Below the pieces are notes generated by a model. The model saw nothing but the letters and a program-made list of their open reading frames with translations. It was not told the DNA's origin and did no database searches. Shown here one piece after another: positions 1 through 6,008 of a stretch of DNA of 6,737 nt; the first letter of the stretch is position 1, and each line of letters opens with the position of its first letter. The stretch is from JBFIHZ01 sp041601535. Its GTDB lineage: Bacteria > Pseudomonadota > Gammaproteobacteria > Xanthomonadales > SZUA-36. Location of the stretch: positions 1 through 6,737 of the forward strand of contig JBFIHZ010000236.1 of the NCBI GenBank assembly GCA_041601535.1, given 5' to 3'. The translations under genes and the position numbers were made by a program.

Positions 1-303
1 GCTGCGCGCCAGCACGCTGCGGCGGTCTTTCTGTAAACCGCGGTCCCAGCGGTTGCTGCCCGGGGGAATATGAAACCCGAAATCCTTCTTCCACAGGCGG
101 GCACTGGCGTAATGGTCCTGCAGTTTCTTCACTTCGGACTGGAAAGCCGCATAAGTACCATCCCTGCTGTCGCTTTCCAGCAGACCCAGGGAAATCAGCT
201 CCGGTGGATAATCCAGCCGCCGCAGGCCATCAAAATAGCTTTGCCGGCAGGGCATGCCATCCTTTACCGGTGTGAGTATCAGTACCGTGTTTGTTGCGTT
301 CAT
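1..303 (-). CDS. GT62 (Anp1/Mnn9-like) glycosyltransferase, N-terminal part, truncated by window edge
   Basis: The minus strand from 303 to 1 is open for 101 codons and continues beyond the left edge. The product opens with a beta strand, VLILTPVKDG (residues 7-16). It then has YFDGLRRLDYPPELISLG (23-40), the acidic LESDSRDGT (42-50), KDFGF (73-77) and a basic RRSVLARS at the end (94-101). This order matches the start of the Anp1/Mnn9 family (GT62), where fungal members carry LTP, YPxELI, SDSxDxT, DFGF and RRxxxxRARN in the same sequence; they are subunits of Golgi mannan polymerase. The catalytic DxD region would lie outside the window, so donor and acceptor cannot be judged. No signal peptide or membrane segment is seen, so a cytoplasmic or peripheral enzyme is likely. 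The start is uncertain: the frame stays open upstream to another ATG at 378, which would add 25 residues rich in Pro and Ala. I prefer 303 because the family fold begins right after it, although neither start has a strong ribosome binding site. A general GT2-type GT-A transferase is the alternative. Confidence 0.72.
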   Translation of the reverse strand, partial: MNATNTVLILTPVKDGMPCRQSYFDGLRRLDYPPELISLGLLESDSRDGTYAAFQSEVKKLQDHYASARLWKKDFGFHIPPGSNRWDRGLQKDRRSVLARS

Positions 304-440
304 TGGCGCAGGCCGGACGGGCGCAGCCGTCTTTGTTCCGGGTGGGTAGAGGCCATGATACTGAAGACAATTTTTCATTGCGACAATCCCACCCCCTTAT
401 GACGATATACTTTGTGCCTCTTTAACCGCAGCCTCGCCAT
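304..440. promoter_or_regulatory. Divergent intergenic region with likely promoter for the FAD oxidoreductase
   Basis: This 137-base region separates the divergent GT62-like and FAD oxidoreductase genes and is clearly richer in A/T than the coding DNA, mainly over 361-413. On the plus strand TATACT at 406-411 is a good -10 hexamer, placing transcription start near 418 and giving a leader of about 20 bases before the ATG at 441. No convincing -35 lies at 16-18 bases spacing; GCGACA at 380-385 is 20 bases away. On the minus strand TATCAT (356-351) could serve as a -10 for the glycosyltransferase gene, with weak -35 support. The minus-strand G-rich run at 398-387 could act as a ribosome binding site if the upstream ATG at 378 is used. 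No clear activator or repressor site was seen. Confidence 0.4.
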
Positions 441-1958
441 ATGGCCATGCCAACCCAGCCCCCAAATCGACAACACGTGCTGTGCATTGGCGCCGGACCC
501 GCCGGACTCACGGCCGCCTGGAAGTTGTCACACGCCGGCGTCGGCGTGACCGTACTGGAACGGGATCCGCGGCACGTGGGCGGCATTTCACGTACCGAGA
601 AGTACAAGGGCTTCCGCTTCGATGTGGGCGGACACCGTTTTTTCTCGAAATCGGCGGAAATCGAGGCGCTGTGGCAGCAAATCCTGGGTGACCAGCTGAT
701 CACCCGCCAGCGCAAATCGCGGATTTTTTACCGCGGCAAGCTGTTTGACTATCCCTTGCGGGCTTTCGATGCGCTGCGCAAACTGGGCTTTCTGCAATCG
801 GCCTGGTGCATGGCTTCCTATATCAAGGCCCGCCTGTTCCCCATCCGCAACCCGCAAACATTCGAGGACTGGGTCACCAACCAGTTTGGCCACCGCCTGT
901 TCAGCGTGTTTTTCGAATCCTATACCGAGAAAGTCTGGGGCATGAAGTGCAAGGAAATTTCCGCCGACTGGGCCGCGCAGCGCATCAAGGGCCTGTCGCT
1001 GGGCGGGGCGGTCAGAAATGCGCTTGCGCCGTCGTGGATGACGCGCAATGGCAAGACGCCCAAAACCCTGGTGGAACAGTTCCGTTATCCCCGGCTGGGG
1101 CCGGGGCAGATGTGGGAAGCGGCCGCCGAGCAGGTCAAAGCGGCCGGCGGCAAGGTGCTGCAGGGCATGGATGTTCACCGCCTGAGCCGCAACGCTGAAA
1201 CCGGCGAGTGGACCGTGCACGCGCTGGACCCAGACGGCGAACGGCATGCATTCATGGCCGACCACGTGATTTCCTCGGCGGCCATCTCCGAGCTGATCGA
1301 GCACATTGAGCCCCGGCCGCCGGAATCGGTACTGCTGGCCGCACGGGCACTGCGTTACCGCGACTTCGTCACTGTTGCGCTGATCGTGCGCAACGTCGAT
1401 ATTTTCGACGACAACTGGATTTACATCCACGATTCCTCGGTCAAGGTGGGCCGCATCCAGAACTTCAAATCCTGGTCACCCCATCTGGTTCCTGACCCTG
1501 ACCTCAATTGCCTGGGTCTGGAGTATTTTTGCTTCAAGGGCGATGGCCTGTGGGATTCCAGCGATGAGGACCTGGTGCGGCTGGCCGATGAAGAGCTGAT
1601 CAAGCTGGGGCTGGTCACCCCGGGACACGTCATTGACGGCACCGTGATCCGGCAGCCGAAGGCCTACCCGGTATACGATGAAAACTACGAGGAACGCGTG
1701 GCACTGGTGCGCAGCTGGCTGGAACAGCACCTGCCCGGCCTGCACCTGGTTGGCCGCAACGGCATGCACAAGTACAACAACCAGGACCACGCCATGATGA
1801 CCGCCCTGCTGACCGCCGAAAATATCCTGGCCGGCGAGCAGCGCTGGGACATCTGGCGGGTCAACCAGGATGCCGATTACCATGAAATCGGCGAAGACCG
1901 GTCAATGGCATTCAGCGAGCGTCAGGTGCCAAGGGCCAGTACACCAACCGCTTCCTGA
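441..1958 (+). CDS. FAD-dependent oxidoreductase, amino-oxidase / UDP-galactopyranose mutase-like
   Basis: The 505-residue product is a predicted soluble flavoprotein. The N-terminal Rossmann dinucleotide-binding motif GAGPAG is at residues 17-22, followed by the acidic end of the second strand, VLERD (38-42), expected to bind the FAD ribose. VGG (46-48) and GGHRFF (63-68) are typical of the protoporphyrinogen-oxidase / amino-oxidase superfamily. Near the C-terminus VGRNGMHKYNNQDHAM (437-452) resembles the FAD-binding GRxxxYxYxDM region of UDP-galactopyranose mutases, and the length is close to that of long members of this group. Such proteins are often found in polysaccharide loci, and the divergent GT62-like gene fits that context. 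Whether this one catalyses a mutase, oxidase or desaturase reaction cannot be read from the sequence. Translation may begin at M1 or at M3 (position 447). Neither has a Shine-Dalgarno sequence, and the short leader from TATACT at 406-411 could allow near-leaderless initiation. The gene ends 28 bases from the convergent TMTC-like gene. Protein-family assignment is firm; the specific substrate is unknown. Confidence 0.9.
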   Translation: MAMPTQPPNRQHVLCIGAGPAGLTAAWKLSHAGVGVTVLERDPRHVGGISRTEKYKGFRFDVGGHRFFSKSAEIEALWQQILGDQLITRQRKSRIFYRGKLFDYPLRAFDALRKLGFLQSAWCMASYIKARLFPIRNPQTFEDWVTNQFGHRLFSVFFESYTEKVWGMKCKEISADWAAQRIKGLSLGGAVRNALAPSWMTRNGKTPKTLVEQFRYPRLGPGQMWEAAAEQVKAAGGKVLQGMDVHRLSRNAETGEWTVHALDPDGERHAFMADHVISSAAISELIEHIEPRPPESVLLAARALRYRDFVTVALIVRNVDIFDDNWIYIHDSSVKVGRIQNFKSWSPHLVPDPDLNCLGLEYFCFKGDGLWDSSDEDLVRLADEELIKLGLVTPGHVIDGTVIRQPKAYPVYDENYEERVALVRSWLEQHLPGLHLVGRNGMHKYNNQDHAMMTALLTAENILAGEQRWDIWRVNQDADYHEIGEDRSMAFSERQVPRASTPTAS

Positions 1959-1986
1959 GTGGTGCCACCAGCCACAGCGTAATGCC
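1959..1986. other. Short convergent gap without a recognisable terminator
   Basis: Only 28 bases separate the stop codons of the FAD oxidoreductase (plus) and the TMTC-like gene (minus). A tiny inverted repeat, TGGTgccACCA (1960-1970), starts here, but its stem is four base pairs and no T run follows on either strand. I see no usable intrinsic terminator, so the two transcripts probably overlap or end by another mechanism. Confidence 0.5.
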
Positions 1987-3861
1987 TCAGCGCAGCCGCC
2001 GCTCCAGCGTCTGGTTCAAAGCGTCCAGTTCCCGCCGGGAATCCACATGTTGCGGTTGCAGACGCAGCGCCTGTTCCAGCTGTTGCCGCGCCTGCAGCAA
2101 GCGCTCGGTATTGGCCGGATGCAGGGCTTGCAGCATGACCGCGGTGAAATAGGCGCGCATGAATTCCTGCGGCTCCGCGGTGATGGCCAGTTCGAAATGC
2201 TGCCGTGCCTCTGCCCTGCGGTTCAGGTGCAAATACATCAGTGCCAGGTTGAAATGCGCATGCACCCGCGATACCGGATGACTGCTGGCCCGCAGATAAG
2301 CCTGTTCGGCGTCGCGATACCGGCGCAACTGGGCGTAGGCAACTCCGCAATGTGCGCCCACGGCTGCGCCACTGCGGACCACTGCGGCGTTTTCATCGCA
2401 GATTTCCGCGGCCCGCCGCGCATTGCCTTCACGGTTATGTGCCGCGATCAGGGTATTGAGGATGTCATTTTTTCTGTCCAGCCGGGCATAGTCGCTTTCG
2501 AACAGACGGATATCACTGGCCCACTCGGCATTGCGCGCCCAGCTCAAGGGCGTCAGCAGCACGCACAGCCCGGCCAGCAGGCCGGCCACCACGGCCAGGC
2601 GGAAACGCTGCAGCAAGCTGGCTATGCCAAACGCCAGGGCAATGGCCAGGCCGACCGAAGGCAGGTACACCAGGCGGTCCGCCAATACCGGTGCGGTGGC
2701 GGCCTCACCCAGAATCCGGCTGGAGGGCAATATGGCCAGATAGAAAAAAGCCAGTGCCAGCAAGCCGCCCGCAGCCGGGCCCGGGCGGCCACGTATCCAG
2801 GCCGCGATGGCGGCAGCCAGCAGCACGGCTTGCACACCCAGCGCCAGCCACACCGGTGTGCCGGGCGCATCGTAGTAAATTTGCAATGGATGTGGCCACA
2901 GCAACAGTTTCAAGGCCTGCAACCACATGACCGCAGCCGGCAGTATCCGGCTCAATTCAAAGCTGAGTTGCTGGTTTCCGGCCGGTTCCAACGGCGGTGA
3001 ACCTGCCTTGCCACCACCCTCCAGCGGCACCGCAAGGCTGTCCGCGCCGCCATCCAGCGCATTCATCCGCAAGGCCACGTAGACTGCCAGTGGCAGCAGC
3101 ATCCATAGCACCGGCAGGCAGGCTTTAACGCGCTCTTTCCAGTCACCGGGGCCAGCCAGCCACAACAGGGCCACCGCCAGAGCCGGCAGGGATGCGGCAC
3201 TTTCACGGCATAACAACACCAGCAGGTAAATCACGCTCAAGCCCAGCCAGGCCACGGCCGGCTGCCGTGGCTGCCGGCGCAGGAACCATGCAAGGCCACC
3301 GGCCACGCCGATGCACACCATCAGTTCCGAGCCGTTGAAGATGGAATTCACCACTTCCGTGTGGATGGGGTGAACGGCAAACACCAGCGCCGCCAGGAAG
3401 GCCGCACTGCGTGCTTGTGCTGCAGCAACACCCTGCTGGCGCAGCAATTGCCCCAGCAGACGGAACACCATCAGCGTGGCCAGGCCGTGGAGGCCGATAT
3501 TGACCAGGTGGTAGCCCGACATCCACTCGCCAAACAGCATGGATTGCAGCGCAATACTGACCATCAGCAAGGGGCGGTACAGGCTGGATTGGGAACCGGC
3601 GGAGGACCACAAGTCCTCAGCGAAGAAGCGTGGCAGATCAGTCAGGCCCATGCCAGAGAAGCGGGCGCTGTCGGCAAAAACCTGGTCATCAAATACCAGG
3701 TTATTGGGCCAGGCATTGGCATAGGCGATAAAGCTGGCCAGCAACAACAACCACATGGGCAGCGTAGCGTGCATGCCGCCACCGCGCGACACCGCTGCCG
3801 GACGCGGTTGACGCACAGGGGATGCTTTGCGCTTGGCGCGGGAGCGTTTGGCCGGTGGCAT
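1987..3861 (-). CDS. Multi-pass membrane GT-C family protein with C-terminal TPRs, TMTC-like
   Basis: This 624-residue protein begins with a very basic tail (residues 1-25), then a first membrane segment (about 34-51) followed by the acidic loop VFDDQVF (56-62). That layout is the first outward-facing loop of GT-C glycosyltransferases, where the acidic pair is normally catalytic. Next come YRPLLMVSIALQ (95-106), HPIHTEVV (164-171) and DRLVYLPSVG (395-404). All three match hallmark motifs of TMTC proteins (GT105), which O-mannosylate cadherin domains in the animal ER. Further hydrophobic segments lie at about 118-137, 153-165, 180-194, 204-217, 222-236, 248-264, 305-322, 336-356, 365-380, 397-416 and 421-438. 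From about 460 the protein is soluble, with TPR-like helix pairs at roughly 500-603. I infer a membrane glycosyltransferase using a lipid-linked sugar with the TPR region outside the membrane; substrate and activity are unproven. It is the third minus-strand gene, 60 bases after the LLM gene. The start ATG lacks a ribosome binding site and sits in hairpins; M30 (3774) is an alternative start. Confidence 0.85.
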   Translation of the reverse strand: MPPAKRSRAKRKASPVRQPRPAAVSRGGGMHATLPMWLLLLASFIAYANAWPNNLVFDDQVFADSARFSGMGLTDLPRFFAEDLWSSAGSQSSLYRPLLMVSIALQSMLFGEWMSGYHLVNIGLHGLATLMVFRLLGQLLRQQGVAAAQARSAAFLAALVFAVHPIHTEVVNSIFNGSELMVCIGVAGGLAWFLRRQPRQPAVAWLGLSVIYLLVLLCRESAASLPALAVALLWLAGPGDWKERVKACLPVLWMLLPLAVYVALRMNALDGGADSLAVPLEGGGKAGSPPLEPAGNQQLSFELSRILPAAVMWLQALKLLLWPHPLQIYYDAPGTPVWLALGVQAVLLAAAIAAWIRGRPGPAAGGLLALAFFYLAILPSSRILGEAATAPVLADRLVYLPSVGLAIALAFGIASLLQRFRLAVVAGLLAGLCVLLTPLSWARNAEWASDIRLFESDYARLDRKNDILNTLIAAHNREGNARRAAEICDENAAVVRSGAAVGAHCGVAYAQLRRYRDAEQAYLRASSHPVSRVHAHFNLALMYLHLNRRAEARQHFELAITAEPQEFMRAYFTAVMLQALHPANTERLLQARQQLEQALRLQPQHVDSRRELDALNQTLERRLR

Positions 3862-3886
3862 GCAGGCAGTCTACGAACCGGCCTGC
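3850..3886 (-). promoter_or_regulatory. Two mutually exclusive hairpins around the TMTC-like start codon
   Basis: In the minus-strand transcript GCAGGC (3886-3881) can pair with GCCTGC (3867-3862), ending directly against the ATG at 3861-3859. Alternatively GGCCGGT (3883-3877) can pair with ACCGGCC (3856-3850), which puts the ATG in a 20-base loop. The two stems share bases 3881-3883 and cannot form together. No Shine-Dalgarno sequence is visible in front of this ATG. The arrangement resembles translational control structures, but six- and seven-base GC stems also arise by chance in GC-rich DNA, so regulation is an inference. Confidence 0.3.
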
Positions 3887-3921
3887 TGCAGTTCAAGCCA
3901 GCGTGGCGCGCTGCCGGTAGC

Positions 3922-4797
3922 TCAGAAGCCGGCCACCTCGGGAATCACCTGCCGGGCCAGGGTCTCGATCGGTTTGATTTCATGCACATTCGGCAAATTG
4001 AATATGGCATGCTGCACACCCAGTCCGGCCAGCACCCGGCAACGCTCAATGACATCGCTGACTGACAGCTTGCCGGGCGCCAGGTGCAGCGTGCCCAGGG
4101 TGGTTTTTTCGATGCTGGCGTAATCGCGTTGCTGCTGGTCACAGTGGCCCTGCAACACCTCCAGTTTGCGGCGCACGTTGGCCGGATCGTCAAACAGGTT
4201 GCAGGCATCTGCATAGCGGGCCACCAGGCTCAGGGTTTTCTTTTCACCGCCGCCGCCAATCATGATGGGCGGACGGGGTTGTGACACAGGCTGCGGACGG
4301 CACAACGTTTCTTCCAGCTGGAAGTGCTTGCCGTGGTAGGGGCCATCATTGGCCGACCACATTTGCAAGGTGATTTGTATGGCCTCTTCCAGCATTTCAA
4401 AGCGTTCCGCGATGGGTGGGAAAGGCGTGCCGAGCCCGCGCGATTCTTCTTCATTCCAGGCGGCACCGATACCCAGCCAGGCACGGCCACCAGACAGCAC
4501 ATCCAGCGTGGTCACGGTTTTGGCGAGAATTCCCGGGTAGCGGTAAGTGACACCTGTGACCAGCGTTCCCAGCTGGATGCTGCGCGTGTGAGCCGCCAGG
4601 AAGCCAAGCGTGCTGTAGCCTTCCAGCATATCCAGATCTTTGGCGCCCACGTAGCTGATCTGAAAGAAATGATCCATTACCCACAGGCTGTGCCAGCCGG
4701 ACTGGTCAGCTGTACTGGCAATCTCAGCCAGCGTTCCGGACAGCCTGGCCGGGCCGCCCGGCCAGGTGAATTTCGGTATCTGTAAACCAATTTTCAT
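3922..4797 (-). CDS. LLM class flavin/F420-dependent oxidoreductase, Rv1855c-like
   Basis: The 291-residue product is a luciferase-like TIM-barrel oxidoreductase of complete family length. It starts MKIGLQIPKFTWPGG and carries LWVMDHFFQI (38-47), LGTLVTGVTYRYPG (76-89), KTVTTLDVLSGGR (93-105), WLGIGAAWNEEE (107-118), the PPIMIGGGGEKKT segment (176-188) and YADACNLF (195-202). These segments closely match the F420-dependent oxidoreductase family typified by mycobacterial Rv1855c. The GGGGEKK loop is expected to bind the cofactor phosphate. Members may use F420 or FMN, and the sequence alone does not settle which; many proteobacteria lack F420. It should reduce or oxidise a small molecule in the cytoplasm, substrate unknown. 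The start at 4797 gives the family N-terminus exactly; the ribosome binding site is weak, with only GGCG-type bases nearby. It lies between the TPR/DUF1579 gene (73-base gap) and the TMTC-like gene (60-base gap) on the same strand, suggesting co-transcription. A very stable GC hairpin covers codons 11-18. Confidence 0.92.
   Translation of the reverse strand: MKIGLQIPKFTWPGGPARLSGTLAEIASTADQSGWHSLWVMDHFFQISYVGAKDLDMLEGYSTLGFLAAHTRSIQLGTLVTGVTYRYPGILAKTVTTLDVLSGGRAWLGIGAAWNEEESRGLGTPFPPIAERFEMLEEAIQITLQMWSANDGPYHGKHFQLEETLCRPQPVSQPRPPIMIGGGGEKKTLSLVARYADACNLFDDPANVRRKLEVLQGHCDQQQRDYASIEKTTLGTLHLAPGKLSVSDVIERCRVLAGLGVQHAIFNLPNVHEIKPIETLARQVIPEVAGF
4744..4766 (-). repeat. Perfect 10-base inverted repeat inside the 5' end of the LLM gene
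   Basis: CCTGGCCGGG (4744-4753) and CCCGGCCAGG (4757-4766) are exact reverse complements separated by three bases. In the mRNA this forms an almost entirely GC hairpin over codons 11-18, about 30 bases after the start codon. The encoded residues TWPGGPAR are conserved in the family, so protein constraint with GC-rich codons explains part of the symmetry. It could slow early elongation, but it has no T run and is not an intrinsic terminator. Confidence 0.6.
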
Positions 4798-4870
4798 GGT
4801 GCGTTCGCCACGTTTCCATTCGGTCCCTACACCTTAGCAGAACCGCCCGGCGGCATAATGCGGGCAGGTC
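4798..4870. other. Gap between TPR/DUF1579 and LLM genes
   Basis: This 73-base spacer lies inside the presumed minus-strand operon. It contains an 11-base GC palindrome, CCGCCcGGCGG (4843-4853), which could form a four- or five-pair stem in the transcript. It is followed on the minus strand only by TTCT, so it is at best a weak terminator or pause site. No good promoter hexamers for the LLM gene stand out. Confidence 0.35.
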
Positions 4871-5809
4871 TCATTGTTCCCCGGCAACGCGTGAATAGTA
4901 CCCATCAAACACCGTGGTCCAGGTGGCGCCCTGGTCCGCAGTCTGTTGCCAGTGCTGCCGCACCCGGCCATCGTCCAGCGGGGTCCAGGTCACGCGGTTG
5001 ATGGCACCACTGACTTTGCTGATGTCGAGATGCTCATCGCTCATCACCATCGCATTGCCCTGCAGGCCACCCTCCAGGTACACGCTGCTGCCGCCATTAT
5101 CCATCCAGGTCTGGTGCCAGCGTTGCAGCACGGCATCGAAAAAGTTCAGGCTCATGCCGGTATAGCCACTCTGGGTTTGGTACTGCTCCAGCACCACGCA
5201 GCCGCCCTGCACGGCGGTAATGGAATTGTGTGCATGTGGCGCCGGTGCGTTGGCCGCCTGCACCTCCCACTCGCCCAGCCAGAAGTCGAACTGGCGATAT
5301 TCATCGGTATTGCAGGGTTTGAGTTGTTCCAGCACCGCCTCGAACCGCGCATTGCCCGCCAGCGGTTCAAGTTCGGCCAGAGACATTAGCGCCTGTGGCG
5401 TCACACCACCGATGGTGCCAATGGTTTCCAGCTGCTGCAGCGCTTTTTCGCGTTGCTCCAGTGACATGTAAAGCCGCGCCAGGTGGTAGTGCACGCGCAG
5501 CGGCGGCTGAAAGCCATGTTCCAGTGCGTTCAGATAAGCCAGTTCGGCCAGCGCATACTGTTCCAGCTGATGCCGCGACTGGGCCAGGCCAAACCACGCG
5601 GCAGCATCGTCCGGTGTGGCTGTGACCACGGACTGGTAGGTGGCAGCGGCTGCTTGCCAGTCGCTGGCGGCGTACTGTTCATCAGCCTGCTCACGGGTTT
5701 GCGCGTGGCCATCCGGCGCCAGGGCCAGCGCCACGACAAGCACCAGGCAAAGTACCCGGGCAGGTAGCGGCCAACAACAGCGGATGGGTAAATAAATGGA
5801 CTGGTTCAT
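4871..5809 (-). CDS. Exported protein with N-terminal TPR region and C-terminal DUF1579-like domain
   Basis: The 312-residue protein has a signal peptide: positive residues at 10 and 18, a hydrophobic core LCLVLVVALAL (20-30) and a likely cleavage site after GHA (residue 36). The mature part starts with TPR-like helices (about 40-130), with ADEQYAASDWQAAAATYQSV and LAELAYLNALEHG matching the TPR periodicity and its small-residue positions. After a linker, FDFWLGEWEV (174-183) opens a beta-rich domain typical of DUF1579-like proteins. It continues with MSLNFFD (219-225), WHQTWMDN (231-238) and VRQHWQQTADQGATWTTVFDGYY (283-305). These domains are thought to have a lipocalin-like barrel, but no reaction is known. 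The protein is probably periplasmic and may bind a ligand or partner through the TPRs. The start is well supported: GGGAGA (5821-5816) lies six bases before ATG. It is the first gene of the presumed three-gene minus-strand operon and is divergent from the AraC-type regulator, which could control it. Cys166 and Cys204 could form a disulfide (inference). Confidence 0.85.
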   Translation of the reverse strand: MNQSIYLPIRCCWPLPARVLCLVLVVALALAPDGHAQTREQADEQYAASDWQAAAATYQSVVTATPDDAAAWFGLAQSRHQLEQYALAELAYLNALEHGFQPPLRVHYHLARLYMSLEQREKALQQLETIGTIGGVTPQALMSLAELEPLAGNARFEAVLEQLKPCNTDEYRQFDFWLGEWEVQAANAPAPHAHNSITAVQGGCVVLEQYQTQSGYTGMSLNFFDAVLQRWHQTWMDNGGSSVYLEGGLQGNAMVMSDEHLDISKVSGAINRVTWTPLDDGRVRQHWQQTADQGATWTTVFDGYYSRVAGEQ

Positions 5810-5815
5810 GCGGTA

Positions 5816-5821
5816 TCTCCC
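5816..5821 (-). promoter_or_regulatory. Ribosome binding site of the TPR/DUF1579 gene
   Basis: Read on the minus strand this is GGGAGA, six bases before the ATG at 5809-5807. It is the clearest Shine-Dalgarno sequence in the window and fixes this start. The other starts in the window have weak or no such site. Confidence 0.7.
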
Positions 5822-6008
5822 GGTAACTGCGGCAGCTTGCGGCCTGAGTGTGTCGTTGCCGGCCCCACCGTTGGTCCCGCCAGGTGGTCTTCCGGCCGGT
5901 TATGCGGCTCAGGCCAGCCAGGCTTACAGTAAACTCCAGTGTGTGCCAGCGGTCCACTGATCGGATACGGAACACGGCAAAATTGGCAATTTCAGCGACA
6001 CCAGGCCC
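5822..6008. promoter_or_regulatory. Divergent regulatory region between the AraC-type regulator and the TPR/DUF1579 operon
   Basis: This region should carry promoters for both directions. Two symmetric elements stand out: the nine-base TTACaGTAA at 5924-5932 and the 13-base palindrome at 5980-5992. I could not find a well-spaced -35/-10 pair on either strand; GATACG (5964-5969, plus) and CATAAC (5905-5900, minus) are weak -10 candidates. AraC-family regulators often act on the divergent gene or on themselves, so the regulator's own site may lie here. Confidence 0.4.
5980..5992. promoter_or_regulatory. Perfect 13-base palindrome, candidate operator
   Basis: AAATTG and CAATTT are exact reverse complements around a single G, placed 16 bases before the first ATG of the AraC-type gene. 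It is an AT-rich island in GC-rich DNA. The position, overlapping the probable leader or promoter of the regulator gene, would suit a repressor or autoregulatory site. AraC-type proteins more often bind direct repeats, so a different dimeric regulator is also possible. Confidence 0.4.

Noticed and set aside
588..1430. Long minus-strand open frame (280 codons) opposite the FAD oxidoreductase
   Set aside because: It lies wholly within a gene with clear family motifs, its product shows no recognisable domain, and such antisense frames are expected in GC-rich coding DNA.
2769..2789. GC-only symmetric stretch within the TMTC-like gene
   Set aside because: It encodes a Gly/Pro/Arg-rich loop and is explained by codon preference in GC-rich DNA; no regulatory context.
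1870..3000. Plus-strand open frame (376 codons) opposite the TMTC-like gene
   Set aside because: The translation is Gln/Arg/His-rich low-complexity sequence typical of an antisense shadow and shows no family motif; the minus-strand frame has membrane segments and TPRs.
3361..4065. Plus-strand open frame (234 codons) spanning the TMTC-like and LLM genes
   Set aside because: It overlaps two well-supported genes on the other strand and has no recognisable domain.
4843..4853. GC palindrome between the TPR/DUF1579 and LLM genes as an intrinsic terminator
   Set aside because: The stem is only four to five pairs and is not followed by a real T run on the minus strand.
5924..5932. Nine-base palindrome TTACaGTAA as a regulator site
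   Set aside because: The arms are only four bases, a length that occurs often by chance, and it has no match to a site I can name with confidence.
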